Positions 1-9,859 of a DNA stretch of 64,000 nt are shown in pieces. The stretch covers positions 1 to 64,000 of the forward strand of contig JFHF01000023.1 of the NCBI GenBank assembly GCA_000648925.1. Reading direction: 5' to 3'. Numbering within the stretch: position 1 is the first letter of the stretch; every line of letters starts with the position of its first letter. The DNA is from Caballeronia jiangsuensis. GTDB taxonomy: Bacteria > Pseudomonadota > Gammaproteobacteria > Burkholderiales > Burkholderiaceae. Under the pieces are notes generated by a model. That model was not told the origin of the DNA. It saw only the letters and a program-made list of their open reading frames with translations, and ran no database searches. The translations under genes were made by a program, and so were the position numbers.

Positions 1-105
1 ATCTTGTCTGGCATAGAGATCGCGCACATGATTCGCAAGGAGCAGATGTGTGAAACTGGCGTCGCTTCGAGCGCAGCCGAGCAATTCTATTCTCTCGCGA
101 TGTAA
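1..105 (+). pseudogene. IS6-family transposase, C-terminal remnant (cut by left edge)
   Basis: Frame 1 is open from base 1 to a TAA at 103-105 and reads ILSGIEIAHMIRKEQ followed by AAEQFYSLAM. The GIE-hMIRK pattern and the AEQF-LA tail are typical of the extreme C-terminus of IS6/IS26-like DDE transposases. Only 34 residues lie in the window, so it may be the end of an intact copy outside or a fragment. It is followed within about 100 bases by an unrelated IS66-type remnant, which argues for a graveyard of insertions. The family call is from memory of the motif. Confidence 0.6.
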
Positions 106-195
106 GCACTCCGATTTAACTCACGCGCTTGCTCGTCCCGCCGGCCTTAACGCGACACAGCCGCATAATCGTGGAGTCGGCATAATGCGTGCGAG

Positions 196-423
196 GACGC
201 GATCAGGCCGTTCACGGTCGGGCGAAAAAACTGGCTCTTCTACGACACAGTCGCCGGCGCGAATGCCGCAGCAAACCTGTATTCGCTGATCGAAACGTGC
301 AAGGCAAACAGCGTTGAACTGTACGGCTATCTCGTCGCGTTGTTCAAGGCGTTGCCGCTCGCACACAACGCCGACGAAGACGAGGCGCTGCTGCCTTGGC
401 ACCTCGCCACTTCCACAGACTGA
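196..423 (+). pseudogene. IS66-family transposase (TnpC) C-terminal remnant
   Basis: The frame reads IRPFTVGRKNWLFYDTVAG at about 202-258 and continues to LPWHLATSTD with a TGA at 421-423. The RPF-GRKNWLF and NLYSLIETCKAN stretches are hallmark sequence of the C-terminal end of IS66 TnpC. The normal protein is about 500 residues; here only about 75 are left and no upstream transposase sequence is visible, so it is a dead fragment. The downstream end of the element is still recognisable (separate entry). Confidence 0.8.
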
Positions 424-472
424 CGAACAGCCGGTCGCCGCGCGCAAGACGCGTCGTCTACTGAGCGCTTAC
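424..472 (+). mobile_element. IS66-type right end with terminal inverted repeat
   Basis: After the transposase stop, the sequence ends in GAGCGCTTAC at 463-472, which read from the other strand is GTAAGCGCTC. IS66 elements characteristically start with GTAAGCG, so base 472 is the likely outer edge of the element. The next eight bases (473-480) would be one copy of the 8-bp target duplication this family makes; the partner copy is not seen because the left end is missing. Confidence 0.55.
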
Positions 473-478
473 TCAGAA

Positions 479-685
479 TCACATGAACATACGATTGGGG
501 TAGTGATTTCCAGGCAGTCCAGGGACGTTCGCAATGGTTCGCGCCAGCTTCTGCGAATAGCGAATCGTTACTGGAACAGGGTCATACAGGGCGTTCTCGA
601 CCAGTCCACGAATCTTGCTCCAGCCCTCAGCAGCGACGATTGCAACGCAAAGCTCTGGCGTATAGGCCGCAAACGAGGAATCGCA
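479..685 (-). pseudogene. Broken unknown reading frame next to the IS66 end
   Basis: On the minus strand, 69 codons are open between a TAA at 686-688 and a TGA at 479-481. The translation has protein-like composition (FAAYTPELCVAIVAAEGWSK near its start, VPGLPGNHYPNRMFM at its end) but no usable start codon. The frame ends within 10 bases of the IS66 terminus, so the insertion probably cut its 3' end, and an upstream stop breaks it further. I do not recognise the family. Confidence 0.35.
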
Positions 686-688
686 TTA

Positions 689-1042
689 GAGCCCCGCTTC
701 CCCCGCCATATGGAATACCGCCATTTCATATCGATAAGGTATCCTTCCGATATTGAACATCTCAGCCGGTTTATCTATTTCACGAGATCCACGAAAACAG
801 CAACGATGAGAGGGTGAGGCATCGCGTCGATGCGCCAGAAACTTTTGGTAGCAATGCGAGATGAATATATATGTTTCGCATGCTTAGTATTTTCAAAAGT
901 CGATGCAGGCGTGGTGACCTTCCAGTCGTAGATCAAAACAATTCAAATATCATGAAATCGCCGATTATTTTGGTTTATTAAAGGCTCAAGCAGTGACGTT
1001 CTGTCATCGCTACCTGTTCCCGATTTCACCCCTTCACACCGG
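689..1042. other. Non-coding stretch, AT-rich, downstream of the phospholipase gene
   Basis: No convincing gene in either strand. The stretch is clearly more AT-rich than the genes to its right (for example around 850-985) and lies between insertion-sequence debris and the 3' end of the minus-strand phospholipase gene. No classic terminator hairpin was seen. Confidence 0.5.
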
Positions 1043-1957
1043 CTACCGCCCTGCCATTTGTACTGTGCCGATATCAGGCACTAAAGGGCTATTGCGCGCC
1101 ACCAGCGCACGAACCAGTGCCCAGTCCGCATACTCACAGAAGTCGATCATCACGGTTCCGCACGGTCCATCGTGGCCGGCGAGGCGCCCGAGCATCATGT
1201 CGTTGATACCGCGCCCCCCATCGTCCCCGCATGCCACCATACGTGGGTTGGCACCCATCCCGGTGCCACTGCAAAAATTGATCATCCAGCGCCCCAGACT
1301 GCTTCGTCCGGTGTGAACGAGTAGTGCTTCGATCACGCGAAACTTGTAGTCAATCGATGCCCGTACTGGCACGCGGTACTCGTCCTGAATAGAAAAGGCC
1401 GCCGTCGGCAAGTTCAATTCGAACGTGTCATTCTCAGGCCACGCGGACAGATCGATGCCCAGCGCAGACTCACTGGCGAAACGTCGCAATAGCACGATCG
1501 CGCCGCGCACTTCGCCCAGACTCGGAATCGTCTCGTCGAGATACCAGCGTGGCCCCGCATGGTGCCGGACATAAGACCCGAACGTCTGCGCAAAGCTGCG
1601 CGTGCAGTCCCGGGAGCCGCATTCGTCCTTTACCGACATCACGATGCATTCGCCAGGATGCCGTGCCAGAAACGCAGCGCAGACGGCGATCACATCTTCG
1701 AACATCAGGCCAAGTGGGATGTGCGCATGATTGATGTGAAAGACATCGTCCTGATGCCTGCAGCGGATATCGAGTACCCGCACGCCATGAGCCAACTGTT
1801 CCGCCAGTGTTGCGCCCTGCGTTTTCGCGAGCGGATCCTCGATCGTGTATGCGCAGGTGTCGTGGCTGCCTGGCAAAGTCAAATGGTTCAGCGCGAGATC
1901 ATCGGAAAGGCTCGACATCCAGCAAACCAGCGGAGTTTCGGCAAGGTGAGCGTTCAT
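1043..1957 (-). CDS. Phosphatidylinositol-specific phospholipase C domain protein
   Basis: Cleaves phosphatidylinositol or glycosyl-PI to a lipid and an inositol phosphate in well-studied bacterial relatives. With the start at 1957 the protein has 304 residues, close to the 298 of the mature Bacillus cereus enzyme. The PI-PLC X-domain is clear: LTLPGSHDT carries the first catalytic His (residue 32), VLDIRCR the Asp-Arg pair (63 and 65), and HINHAH the second His (about 77). No signal peptide is visible, so export is unclear. The frame is open up to 2095, adding 46 poorly conserved-looking residues; the inner ATG is preferred because the domain starts shortly after it, although its ribosome site is weak. 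It is divergent from the LacI regulator at 2213 and sits beside an ABC importer and an inositol-phosphatase family gene. Family sure; substrate inferred. Confidence 0.82.
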   Translation of the reverse strand: MNAHLAETPLVCWMSSLSDDLALNHLTLPGSHDTCAYTIEDPLAKTQGATLAEQLAHGVRVLDIRCRHQDDVFHINHAHIPLGLMFEDVIAVCAAFLARHPGECIVMSVKDECGSRDCTRSFAQTFGSYVRHHAGPRWYLDETIPSLGEVRGAIVLLRRFASESALGIDLSAWPENDTFELNLPTAAFSIQDEYRVPVRASIDYKFRVIEALLVHTGRSSLGRWMINFCSGTGMGANPRMVACGDDGGRGINDMMLGRLAGHDGPCGTVMIDFCEYADWALVRALVARNSPLVPDIGTVQMAGR

Positions 1958-2212
1958 CAGGGGCAATGGGTTAATATTAAGGGAGTGCCGGGTACGGTCG
2001 GTTATGTATTGCGCTGAAACGGCGACGCTCACGCCCCGTGCAGACGGTCGGCTGTCGGTCTTCTGGTTGTGCAGGGCATTGTCCAGGCACAGCACGCCGT
2101 GCGCGCTGCGGGAATTGCTTTTTCCGTTACATATCGCTCGATGCCCATCTTCCCGTCCTCCCGATCATGAAGGCTGCCGTAAGCTAGCCTTGTTTCCGCT
2201 CACCCGTTATAC

Positions 2213-3232
2213 ATGCCACAGAAACAAACGCCCTGGGTGACCGCCGCCGATGTTGCGCGGCGTGCAGGTGTGTCGCGTTCTGCCGTATCGCGCGCGTTTT
2301 CGCCTACCGCGAGCATCGCGCCGGAGACGCGCGAGCGCGTGATGCAGGCAGCCCGTGCCCTCGGCTATCAGGTCAACCTGATTGCGCGGGAAATGATCAT
2401 GCAGCGCAGCAGCATGGTTGGCGTGGTCACGGCCGGCTTCGAAAATCCCTTCCGCGCGAAACTGCTCGCACAGATCATCTCCGCGTTGAGCCGGCATGCC
2501 CTGACGCCACTCGTGCTGAACGCCGAAGATCCGCGCCAGATCAAGCAATCGCTCGAGATGCTGCTCAGCTATCGCATCACAGGCATCGTGATGACATCGG
2601 CATCACCGCCACTCAGCCTTGCACGACAGTATCTCGACTACCGTATTCCGGTCACGATGATCAACCGCGCCGCGAACCTGCCTGGTGCCGACATCGTCTT
2701 GAGCGACAACGAGGCCGGCGCCTCTTCCGCGGTTCGCATGCTGGCAAACGCGGGAGCCAGGCGTCTCGTCTTCGTCGGGCCGACAAGGACGAGCTTCAGC
2801 GCAAAAGCGCGCGCGGAAGGCTTTACGCGCGCAGTGGAAAAGCTCCGCGAGGGTGGCACGCTGCATGCCGCAACGCTCATAACCACGTCCGATACCTATG
2901 AGTCCGGAGTCGCCGCCGCACACGCCATATTCCAGGGCACGCCACAGCCCGACGGCGTGTTCTGCTCTTCTGACCTGCTCGCGCTTGGACTGATCGATAC
3001 AGCCCGGCATCAGTATGGCCTGCGCGTGCCCGGCGATCTGTGCGTGGTCGGTTTCGATGATATCCCTGCCTCGGGCTTCGAAAACTACCAGTTGACGACG
3101 ATCCGGCAGGACACGGCGGGCCTTGCCAATGCGGCAATCTCGATGCTGACCGAGCGGATCGACGCATTCTCAGGCGAGTCACGTACGCGCGTTGTGCCAG
3201 TCGAACTGCTCGTGCGCAAGAGCTGTACGTAA
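2213..3232 (+). CDS. LacI-family transcriptional regulator
   Basis: A 339-residue DNA-binding repressor of the LacI/GalR type. The N-terminal helix-turn-helix is at residues 6-30 (VTAADVARRAGVSRSAVSRA) with the hinge region following, and the rest is a periplasmic-binding-like sensor domain ending in the usual FDDIPASGF and TTIRQD motifs. It is divergent from the phospholipase gene (255-base shared region) and converges on the ABC importer operon, so it most likely controls one or both. The effector is unknown; an inositol phosphate or glycerophosphodiester is a guess from context. An 18-bp perfect palindrome upstream of the binding-protein gene (8975-8992) is a candidate operator. Confidence 0.92.
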   Translation: MPQKQTPWVTAADVARRAGVSRSAVSRAFSPTASIAPETRERVMQAARALGYQVNLIAREMIMQRSSMVGVVTAGFENPFRAKLLAQIISALSRHALTPLVLNAEDPRQIKQSLEMLLSYRITGIVMTSASPPLSLARQYLDYRIPVTMINRAANLPGADIVLSDNEAGASSAVRMLANAGARRLVFVGPTRTSFSAKARAEGFTRAVEKLREGGTLHAATLITTSDTYESGVAAAHAIFQGTPQPDGVFCSSDLLALGLIDTARHQYGLRVPGDLCVVGFDDIPASGFENYQLTTIRQDTAGLANAAISMLTERIDAFSGESRTRVVPVELLVRKSCT

Positions 3233-3256
3233 CGGCACCGTGCTGCGGGGTGGACA

Positions 3257-4348
<1,092 letters not shown>

Positions 4349-4448
4349 CTGGTTTACCTCCGGACTTCAACTTGAACGCCGGCCGACGAACCGCCCGCCC
4401 GCCGCGCGGGTTGCGCGGCGAGCGCGCAGCCTGCGCCGGACAAGATCA

Positions 4449-5654
4449 TCAGAAGCGGTGCAGGATGCCTGCGCCCACCACGACCTGACTGCCCGAGGAC
4501 GACGGCGAGCCATTAAAGCCGTCTCCCACGGTCGCAGTCGCGTTAATGATCTGCACGCCGTTGGAACCGAGTGTCTGACCGTTCGCACGCGTGTACGCCT
4601 GCCCCGAATAGAGTCCCGTGCGTTTAGAGAGACTGTAGAACTGCGTAAGGGAAATCTGCTGGTACTGGGCCGCGTGGCGAATGCCGTTCGCCTGGCTTGC
4701 CCGCGTGTAGCTGTATCCACCGGCAAGATCGAGCGTCGTCAGCGGCTTCCAGTGCAGCACGAGACCCGCCGTATTGAAGATCGCCTTCTGCTGGAACGAC
4801 GAGCCCACACCCGGAAGGTACTGGACGTTCGAGTACGACATCGAGACGTCCCACTCCGGGGAGAACCGGTAGCCGCCCGTCACCGCGACACGCTGCTGTG
4901 CCTGCGAGGTGGCATAGCCATTGTTGAGCGCCGAGACACCCGGCTGACCGCCCGAATTCGCGGTGGAACTGGCGCCCCAGACGCCACCTCCTGGCGTGGC
5001 GTTGTTCACGCGCTGCACGCCTGCAGCCAGGCCGAACGGACCGTTCAGGTACTGGGCCGCCGCGCTCCATGTCGAACCGCTATTGAATGCGCCGGCGACC
5101 CCGCCCAGCGCATAAGACGCACCGAACGTGAACCCTGCGATCGAGGGCGACGTATAAACCGCCGAGTTGTTCGCACGGAAAGTCGTGTCGAGCGAATCGA
5201 TGTCGCCCGGGTGGGCGCCAAAGAAGCCGGTGAGGTATTTCGTCGGGCTATAGGGTGAGAGCAGCAGGTAATACGACGTGTACTGGCGGCCGAAGGTGAG
5301 CGAGCCGTAGTCCGCATTCGCCAGACCAACGAACGCCTGGCGCGTGAAGATACCGCCTGCGAACTGCGCCTGGCCGTTTTGACTGTTGAATCCCGACTCG
5401 AGCTGGAAGATCGCCGTCGTACCACCGCCAAGATTCTCCGTGCCTTTCAGGCCGAAGCGGCTACCGGCCCACGCACCGCTCGTCATCGTCACAGCGGAGT
5501 GCCCGCCCGTAGTCAGTCCTTTCGACGTGCTGCTGCTCTGATATGCAATGCCATTGTCCACCACGCCAAAGAGCGTGACACTCGTTTGGGCCAGACACAT
5601 CGGCGTTATCGCCAGCCCCGCAAATGCAACGACGGTCTTGATATTGTTTTTCAT
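4449..5654 (-). CDS. Gram-negative trimeric porin (operon-embedded)
   Basis: A 401-residue outer-membrane porin of the betaproteobacterial OmpC/Omp32-like family. It has a signal peptide (cleavage after MCLAQ, about residue 23), the first strand SVTLFGVVDNGI, the GSRFGLKGTENLGGG turn, the FGRQYTS motif and a C-terminal LHRF ending in aromatic Phe for Bam recognition. It sits between the second permease and the ATPase of an ABC importer on the same strand, with 104 bases upstream and 100 downstream, so it is likely co-transcribed and gives the solute a route across the outer membrane. The solute itself cannot be read from the sequence. Confidence 0.92.
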   Translation of the reverse strand: MKNNIKTVVAFAGLAITPMCLAQTSVTLFGVVDNGIAYQSSSTSKGLTTGGHSAVTMTSGAWAGSRFGLKGTENLGGGTTAIFQLESGFNSQNGQAQFAGGIFTRQAFVGLANADYGSLTFGRQYTSYYLLLSPYSPTKYLTGFFGAHPGDIDSLDTTFRANNSAVYTSPSIAGFTFGASYALGGVAGAFNSGSTWSAAAQYLNGPFGLAAGVQRVNNATPGGGVWGASSTANSGGQPGVSALNNGYATSQAQQRVAVTGGYRFSPEWDVSMSYSNVQYLPGVGSSFQQKAIFNTAGLVLHWKPLTTLDLAGGYSYTRASQANGIRHAAQYQQISLTQFYSLSKRTGLYSGQAYTRANGQTLGSNGVQIINATATVGDGFNGSPSSSGSQVVVGAGILHRF

Positions 5655-5758
5655 TTCGGAATCCTAATTATTGGACCAATTTCTACAACTTCAAAGCAAT
5701 TCACGGTTTCTTAAGCCAGCGCCGCCACCGTGCGGACGGTACCGCCCCTACCCTTTGC

Positions 5759-6610
5759 TCACTTCAACCCGCCCGTGAAGCCGCGCAAAAGATAGCGCTG
5801 TACGTAGCCGGCGAGCATCAGCGTCGGTAGCGAAGCGATCAGCCCGGCGCTCATCAGCTCGCCCCAGTCGATACCGTTCTCCGTCACGTAGCCCGCGATG
5901 GCCAGGGGCAGCGTGAAGCGGCTCGGTGACGAGACGAAGAGCAACGCAAGCAGGAATTCGTTCCACGCGGTGATAAACACGAAAATCGCGGTGGCGATCA
6001 ATCCCGGCGCGCAAAGCGGCAGCACAATGTACGCGATGCGCTGCGCGAGACTGGCTCCGTCAAGATCTGCCGCCTCCTCACATTCCAAGGGTACGTCGCG
6101 CACAAACGGCAGCAGCATCCAGATCGCCATCGGCAGGGTATAGATCTGATAAGCGAGCATCAGCCCGAACACCGAATCGAGCAGATGCAGCCACTTCGCC
6201 AGCGAGAAGAGCGGCACGGCAACCGTGATCGGCGGCATCAGCTTGAGCGCGAGCACAAGGACAAGGAACAGCATGTCCAGACGCGCCGGAAAGCGCAGCC
6301 GTACGAGCGCATACGCGGCCGGAAAGGCGAGCAGGAGCGAGAGCAGCGTGGCTCCAAGCCCGACGAGCACGGAGTTGAGCAACTGCCGGTCGATACCGCT
6401 CTGCCAGACGGTCACGACGTGGGTCAGCGTCGGAGCGGACGGCAACAGCGCGAGTGGATGATCGAGGCGCTCGACGGTGGGCATGAACGCCGTACCGATC
6501 ATCCACACGCAAGGCAACAGCAGGACCGCGAGTGCGCCAAGCCGAAGCATCCCGAGGGTGATCGAGCCTCGCGCGATCGGTGCAAAAGGCAGACCGCGCG
6601 GGGCCCGCAT
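5759..6610 (-). CDS. ABC sugar/glycerophosphate permease, MalG/UgpE type
   Basis: Inner-membrane channel subunit of 283 residues with about six hydrophobic segments. The cytoplasmic EAA loop that contacts the ATPase is CEEAADLDGASLAQRIAYIV, followed by LPLCAPGLIA. The ATG at 6610 overlaps the stop of the preceding permease in an ATGA, which is why I choose it; the frame stays open upstream inside that gene and an ATG at 6640 would add ten residues. Pairs with the permease at 6610-7515. Confidence 0.92.
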   Translation of the reverse strand: MRAPRGLPFAPIARGSITLGMLRLGALAVLLLPCVWMIGTAFMPTVERLDHPLALLPSAPTLTHVVTVWQSGIDRQLLNSVLVGLGATLLSLLLAFPAAYALVRLRFPARLDMLFLVLVLALKLMPPITVAVPLFSLAKWLHLLDSVFGLMLAYQIYTLPMAIWMLLPFVRDVPLECEEAADLDGASLAQRIAYIVLPLCAPGLIATAIFVFITAWNEFLLALLFVSSPSRFTLPLAIAGYVTENGIDWGELMSAGLIASLPTLMLAGYVQRYLLRGFTGGLK

Positions 6611-7515
6611 CACGCGGCCCGTTTCACGGCTGATTTCCATATGTATCCTGAGACAAGAATGGCGCACGTAGCCAGCATCAACACGGCGGCCGCACTGGCC
6701 GGGCCGGCGTTGAAAAAGCGAAAACCCGTGTCGTAGATGTAGGTCGAGAGCGTCTGGGTTGCGTTGCCCGGGCCGCCGCCCGTCAATGCGTAAACCTTGT
6801 CGAACAGCTTGAAGGTGTCGATCGAACGCAGCAGGAGCGCCAGCATGATGTGCGGCGCAATGAGCGGCAACGTGATGTACCGCAGGCATTGCCACTCACG
6901 CGCCCCGTCGGTGCGGGCCGCTTCCGTGAGCTCGCGCGGAATTGACTGCAGACCAGCGAGAATCACAAGAAACGCCATGGGCGTCCACTGCCACACGTCG
7001 ACGAGAATCAGCGACCAGAGCGCAAGCTGCCGATCGGACAGCCAGGGCACGGCCGGCAGACCCAGTACCGCCAGCAACGTGTTGAGGAAACCACTGTAGT
7101 TGAGCCAGTTGCGCCAGATGGCCGAGCACACGAGCGTCGAGAGCATCATCGGCAGGATGGCGAGCGGCAACGCGATCTTGCGGCCCGGAAACGCACGTGC
7201 GAACAGCAGCGCGAGGCCAAGCCCGAGCAGCACTTCCGCGATCGACGCGACGATCGTGAACTGCAGCGTGTTCAGGAAGCTCGCACCGAACTCCGTATCC
7301 GCGGCAACCGCACGATAGTTCGCAAGGCCGACGAGGGTCCGGTGGCCGGAGGCGTAATCGACTTCGTAGAACGAGTCGATCACGACCCGCGCTACCGGAT
7401 AGAGCGCGAGCACGCTGAGCACCAGCACAGCAGGGCTCATCAGAATGATCAGCGGCAGGTGTCGACGCAGCATGCACGTGAGCGAGCCGGAAGCGCCCGG
7501 TTGCACGCGCATCAT
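6610..7515 (-). CDS. ABC sugar/glycerophosphate permease, MalF/UgpA type
   Basis: A 301-residue permease with six predicted membrane segments. The EAA loop is LTEAARTDGAREWQCLRYIT. The start overlaps the end of the binding-protein gene by 4 bases (two adjacent ATGs, 7515 and 7512), showing translational coupling. The order binding protein, MalF-type, MalG-type is that of CUT1 importers, which handle oligosaccharides, polyols and glycerophosphodiesters. Confidence 0.92.
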   Translation of the reverse strand: MMRVQPGASGSLTCMLRRHLPLIILMSPAVLVLSVLALYPVARVVIDSFYEVDYASGHRTLVGLANYRAVAADTEFGASFLNTLQFTIVASIAEVLLGLGLALLFARAFPGRKIALPLAILPMMLSTLVCSAIWRNWLNYSGFLNTLLAVLGLPAVPWLSDRQLALWSLILVDVWQWTPMAFLVILAGLQSIPRELTEAARTDGAREWQCLRYITLPLIAPHIMLALLLRSIDTFKLFDKVYALTGGGPGNATQTLSTYIYDTGFRFFNAGPASAAAVLMLATCAILVSGYIWKSAVKRAA

Positions 7516-8750
7516 CCGGACACCACGGGTAGCACGTGTGAGATCTTCTGCGCGGCCTGCCGAAGTGCCACATCCGGTGCGAGCTGTCCCGTGAGCGCGA
7601 GCTGAAGCGAATCGCCAAGGATCGCCTCGATCTGCTGCCAGTCCTTCACGCGCGGCCGCGCGCGGCCCGCTTCAAGCGCCTTGAGCTGATCCGGATACCA
7701 GCGGTACTGCCTGACGAGTGCCGGGTCGGCGAAGACGCTCCTGCGCGTCGGCGGAATGCCGAGCGTTGCAAGCTGCGTCTGCGTAGTCGGCGAAGTCAGG
7801 TACGCCAGAAAATCCGCGGCAAGCTTCGCATGCGGGGCATCCGTCGGAATGCCCATTTGCCAGATGCCGAGCATGGGCGCCGGACCTTTCACCTGCCCCG
7901 GCGGTGATTGCAGCGCGATCTGGCCGACCACGCGCGATTTCGACGGATCGTCCAGCGCGGCAATCCACGCGGGCCATACTTCGATGGACTGGGCAGCGAC
8001 GCCCTTCTGCAGGGCATCGCGCACTTCGGCGGCTCCGTACACGTCGACATCCTTGGGCGCCGCCGCCTTCAGCGCGATCAGCATCTTCAGTGCGGCGAGT
8101 GCCTGCGGCGAGTCGATCGACACCTTGCCGCTGGCATCAACCACGTCGCCACCGTAAGCCCAGAGGATCGGCAGATAGCCGGTTACGACCGGGTTGCCCT
8201 TCGTACCGCGGAACACGACACCCGAGACACCCTGGTCTGCACCACCAATCGTGTGCGCAATCTTCAGTACGTCATCCCAGCTTTTCGGTGGTTGCAGGCC
8301 CTTGCCCGCGAGCAGGTCCTTGCGATACGCGAACATCTCGACATTTCCGACGATCGGCAATGCATACAACCCACCCGACGGGGCTCGGCCGAGCGACACC
8401 GTCGATTCAACCATGTCCGTGTCAACGAGCGCTGCGGACAGCGGCTTCAGCCAGCCGTTGGCGATGAACTCGGGCGACCAGGTGTCGTCCATCATCACGA
8501 GGTCGTAGGCGCCCGTGCCCTCGCGCATGGAGAGCTTCAGCTTCTGGTACAGATTGTTGCCAGGTAGCTTCAGCAGCTCGATATCAGTACCCGGATGCAG
8601 CTTCCTGTAGCCCGCGACCGCCTGCGCGAGACCCTGGCCGTAAATGTCGTCGCGCCCCGCGATCACAAGGTCCGCCGCCTCGGCAGCCAACGCTGCAACG
8701 GATAGAGCTACTGCCACCGAAACCGCACGCCAACAGGTAAACACCTTCAT
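7512..8750 (-). CDS. ABC extracellular solute-binding protein
   Basis: A 412-residue periplasmic binding protein of the UgpB/MalE cluster. The signal peptide spans residues 1 to about 25 (CWRAVSVAVALSVAALAAEA), and the mature part starts ADLVIAGRDDIYG. The frame is open further upstream to 8981, but the ATG at 8750 is correct because the signal peptide begins there and GAGG lies 6 bases before it. First gene of the importer operon. The 326-base upstream region carries an 18-bp palindrome that may be the LacI-type operator. Ligand unknown; the neighbourhood suggests an inositol-containing phosphate. Confidence 0.92.
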   Translation of the reverse strand: MKVFTCWRAVSVAVALSVAALAAEAADLVIAGRDDIYGQGLAQAVAGYRKLHPGTDIELLKLPGNNLYQKLKLSMREGTGAYDLVMMDDTWSPEFIANGWLKPLSAALVDTDMVESTVSLGRAPSGGLYALPIVGNVEMFAYRKDLLAGKGLQPPKSWDDVLKIAHTIGGADQGVSGVVFRGTKGNPVVTGYLPILWAYGGDVVDASGKVSIDSPQALAALKMLIALKAAAPKDVDVYGAAEVRDALQKGVAAQSIEVWPAWIAALDDPSKSRVVGQIALQSPPGQVKGPAPMLGIWQMGIPTDAPHAKLAADFLAYLTSPTTQTQLATLGIPPTRRSVFADPALVRQYRWYPDQLKALEAGRARPRVKDWQQIEAILGDSLQLALTGQLAPDVALRQAAQKISHVLPVVSG

Positions 8751-9076
8751 TTGCATCCTCAGATAAATCATGGCTCTGGACTGACGGGCTGTTGCAAGAC
8801 AACAGAATGAGTGGGGTTTGCGCCCCCCTGACAACAGCCCCTGTATCACTGCTTCTCGATCCGGCTCAATACCCGCGCCATCCCAATAACTGGGCATCGA
8901 ATGGCAGGGCACTTTCTGCAATCGACCAGGAATCGACCCTGCCCGCCCGACGCCGTCGAGTACCTTGCCGATCCATTGCACTCGTGTGCAATCGAGGACA
9001 AGGAAATCATAAGAACATTATCAGCGACAAGACGTGACAATTGCGTGTCAGGACAAGCAAGAGATAGCGCCAGCAT
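8751..9076. promoter_or_regulatory. Upstream region of the ABC importer operon
   Basis: A 326-base gap between the binding-protein start and the 3' end of the phosphatase gene, with no gene. It contains a perfect palindrome at 8975-8992 (own entry) and a shorter inverted repeat TGACA-N6-TGTCA at 9035-9050. No clear sigma-70 boxes could be fixed by eye. Confidence 0.5.
8975..8992. promoter_or_regulatory. Candidate LacI-type operator
   Basis: ATTGCAC-TCGT-GTGCAAT is a perfect 7+7 inverted repeat with CG in the central spacer, the usual look of a LacI/GalR-family site. It lies about 225 bases before the start of the binding-protein gene, whose operon converges on a LacI-family gene. The assignment to that regulator is inference. 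Confidence 0.5.
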
Positions 9077-9859
9077 TCACGTGGCCATTGCCTGCTCCAG
9101 CACGTCACGCAGCGCCGGGGTACAGGCGATGACGTAATTGCCGTGCTCCAGGCACCCTGCAGTCAGGAAATCGCTGACCCAGCCGCCCGCTTCCTCCACC
9201 AAGAGGATGGCCGCGGCTGCATCCCAGGCGTTGATGTGCAGCTCGCAAAAGGCGTCTTGGCGGCCCATCGCGACGTAGGCGAGCCCGAGCGCACCCGAGC
9301 CTCGCCGCTTCACTCCCGCCCCGAGAGCGTGAAGCCGCGCATGCACGGTGGCGTAACGTGCGTATGGCACGCGGGAAGACCAGCCGAGTTCGACACTTGC
9401 CTGCTCGATATCATCGATCGAACTGACCCGCAACGGTTGCCCGTTCAACGTCGCGCCAGCTCCGCGCCGGGCGGCGAACAGCTCGTCGCGCATCGGGTCG
9501 TAGAGCACGCCGATCTCGACCTTGCCATCGCGCAGGAAGGCGATCGACACGCAGAAATGTGGGACGCCACGTGCGAACTCCGACGTACCGTCAATCGGAT
9601 CGACGACCCAGACGTTCGGGCCGTAGGCACCGCCGCCCTCCTCGCCAAAGAAGTCGTCGCCCGGAAACGCCGCAGCCAACCGTTGCGCGATCAGCCGCTC
9701 GACATCGCCGTCGGTTTCGGTCAGATAGTCCTGCGGACCCTTGAGGGTGAGCTTTAGTGCGCCATCGCGCTCAAGAAAGCGTTTGCGCACCAGATCGCCC
9801 GCTTCGCGTGCTATTGCACAGGCGGACAGGTATCGTAACTGCATTGTTGTATCGTGCAT
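9077..9859 (-). CDS. Inositol monophosphatase family protein
   Basis: A 260-residue Mg-dependent phosphatase of the IMPase/SuhB/HisN fold. The metal-site motifs are present: GEEGG at about residue 72, VVDPIDGTSEF with the DPIDGT core at about 87-92, and the C-terminal NAWDAAAAILLVEEAGG. Members dephosphorylate inositol-1-phosphate, histidinol phosphate, fructose-1,6-bisphosphate or PAP, so the exact substrate is open. AGGGCG lies 8 bases before the ATG. Position upstream of an ABC importer and near a PI-phospholipase supports an inositol phosphate, as the third step of a scavenging route. Confidence 0.88.
   Translation of the reverse strand: MHDTTMQLRYLSACAIAREAGDLVRKRFLERDGALKLTLKGPQDYLTETDGDVERLIAQRLAAAFPGDDFFGEEGGGAYGPNVWVVDPIDGTSEFARGVPHFCVSIAFLRDGKVEIGVLYDPMRDELFAARRGAGATLNGQPLRVSSIDDIEQASVELGWSSRVPYARYATVHARLHALGAGVKRRGSGALGLAYVAMGRQDAFCELHINAWDAAAAILLVEEAGGWVSDFLTAGCLEHGNYVIACTPALRDVLEQAMAT

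Noticed and set aside
314..817. Plus-strand frame of 167 codons spanning the IS66 end and beyond
   Set aside because: Runs through the transposase stop in another frame and across the element boundary at 472, so it cannot be a natural gene.
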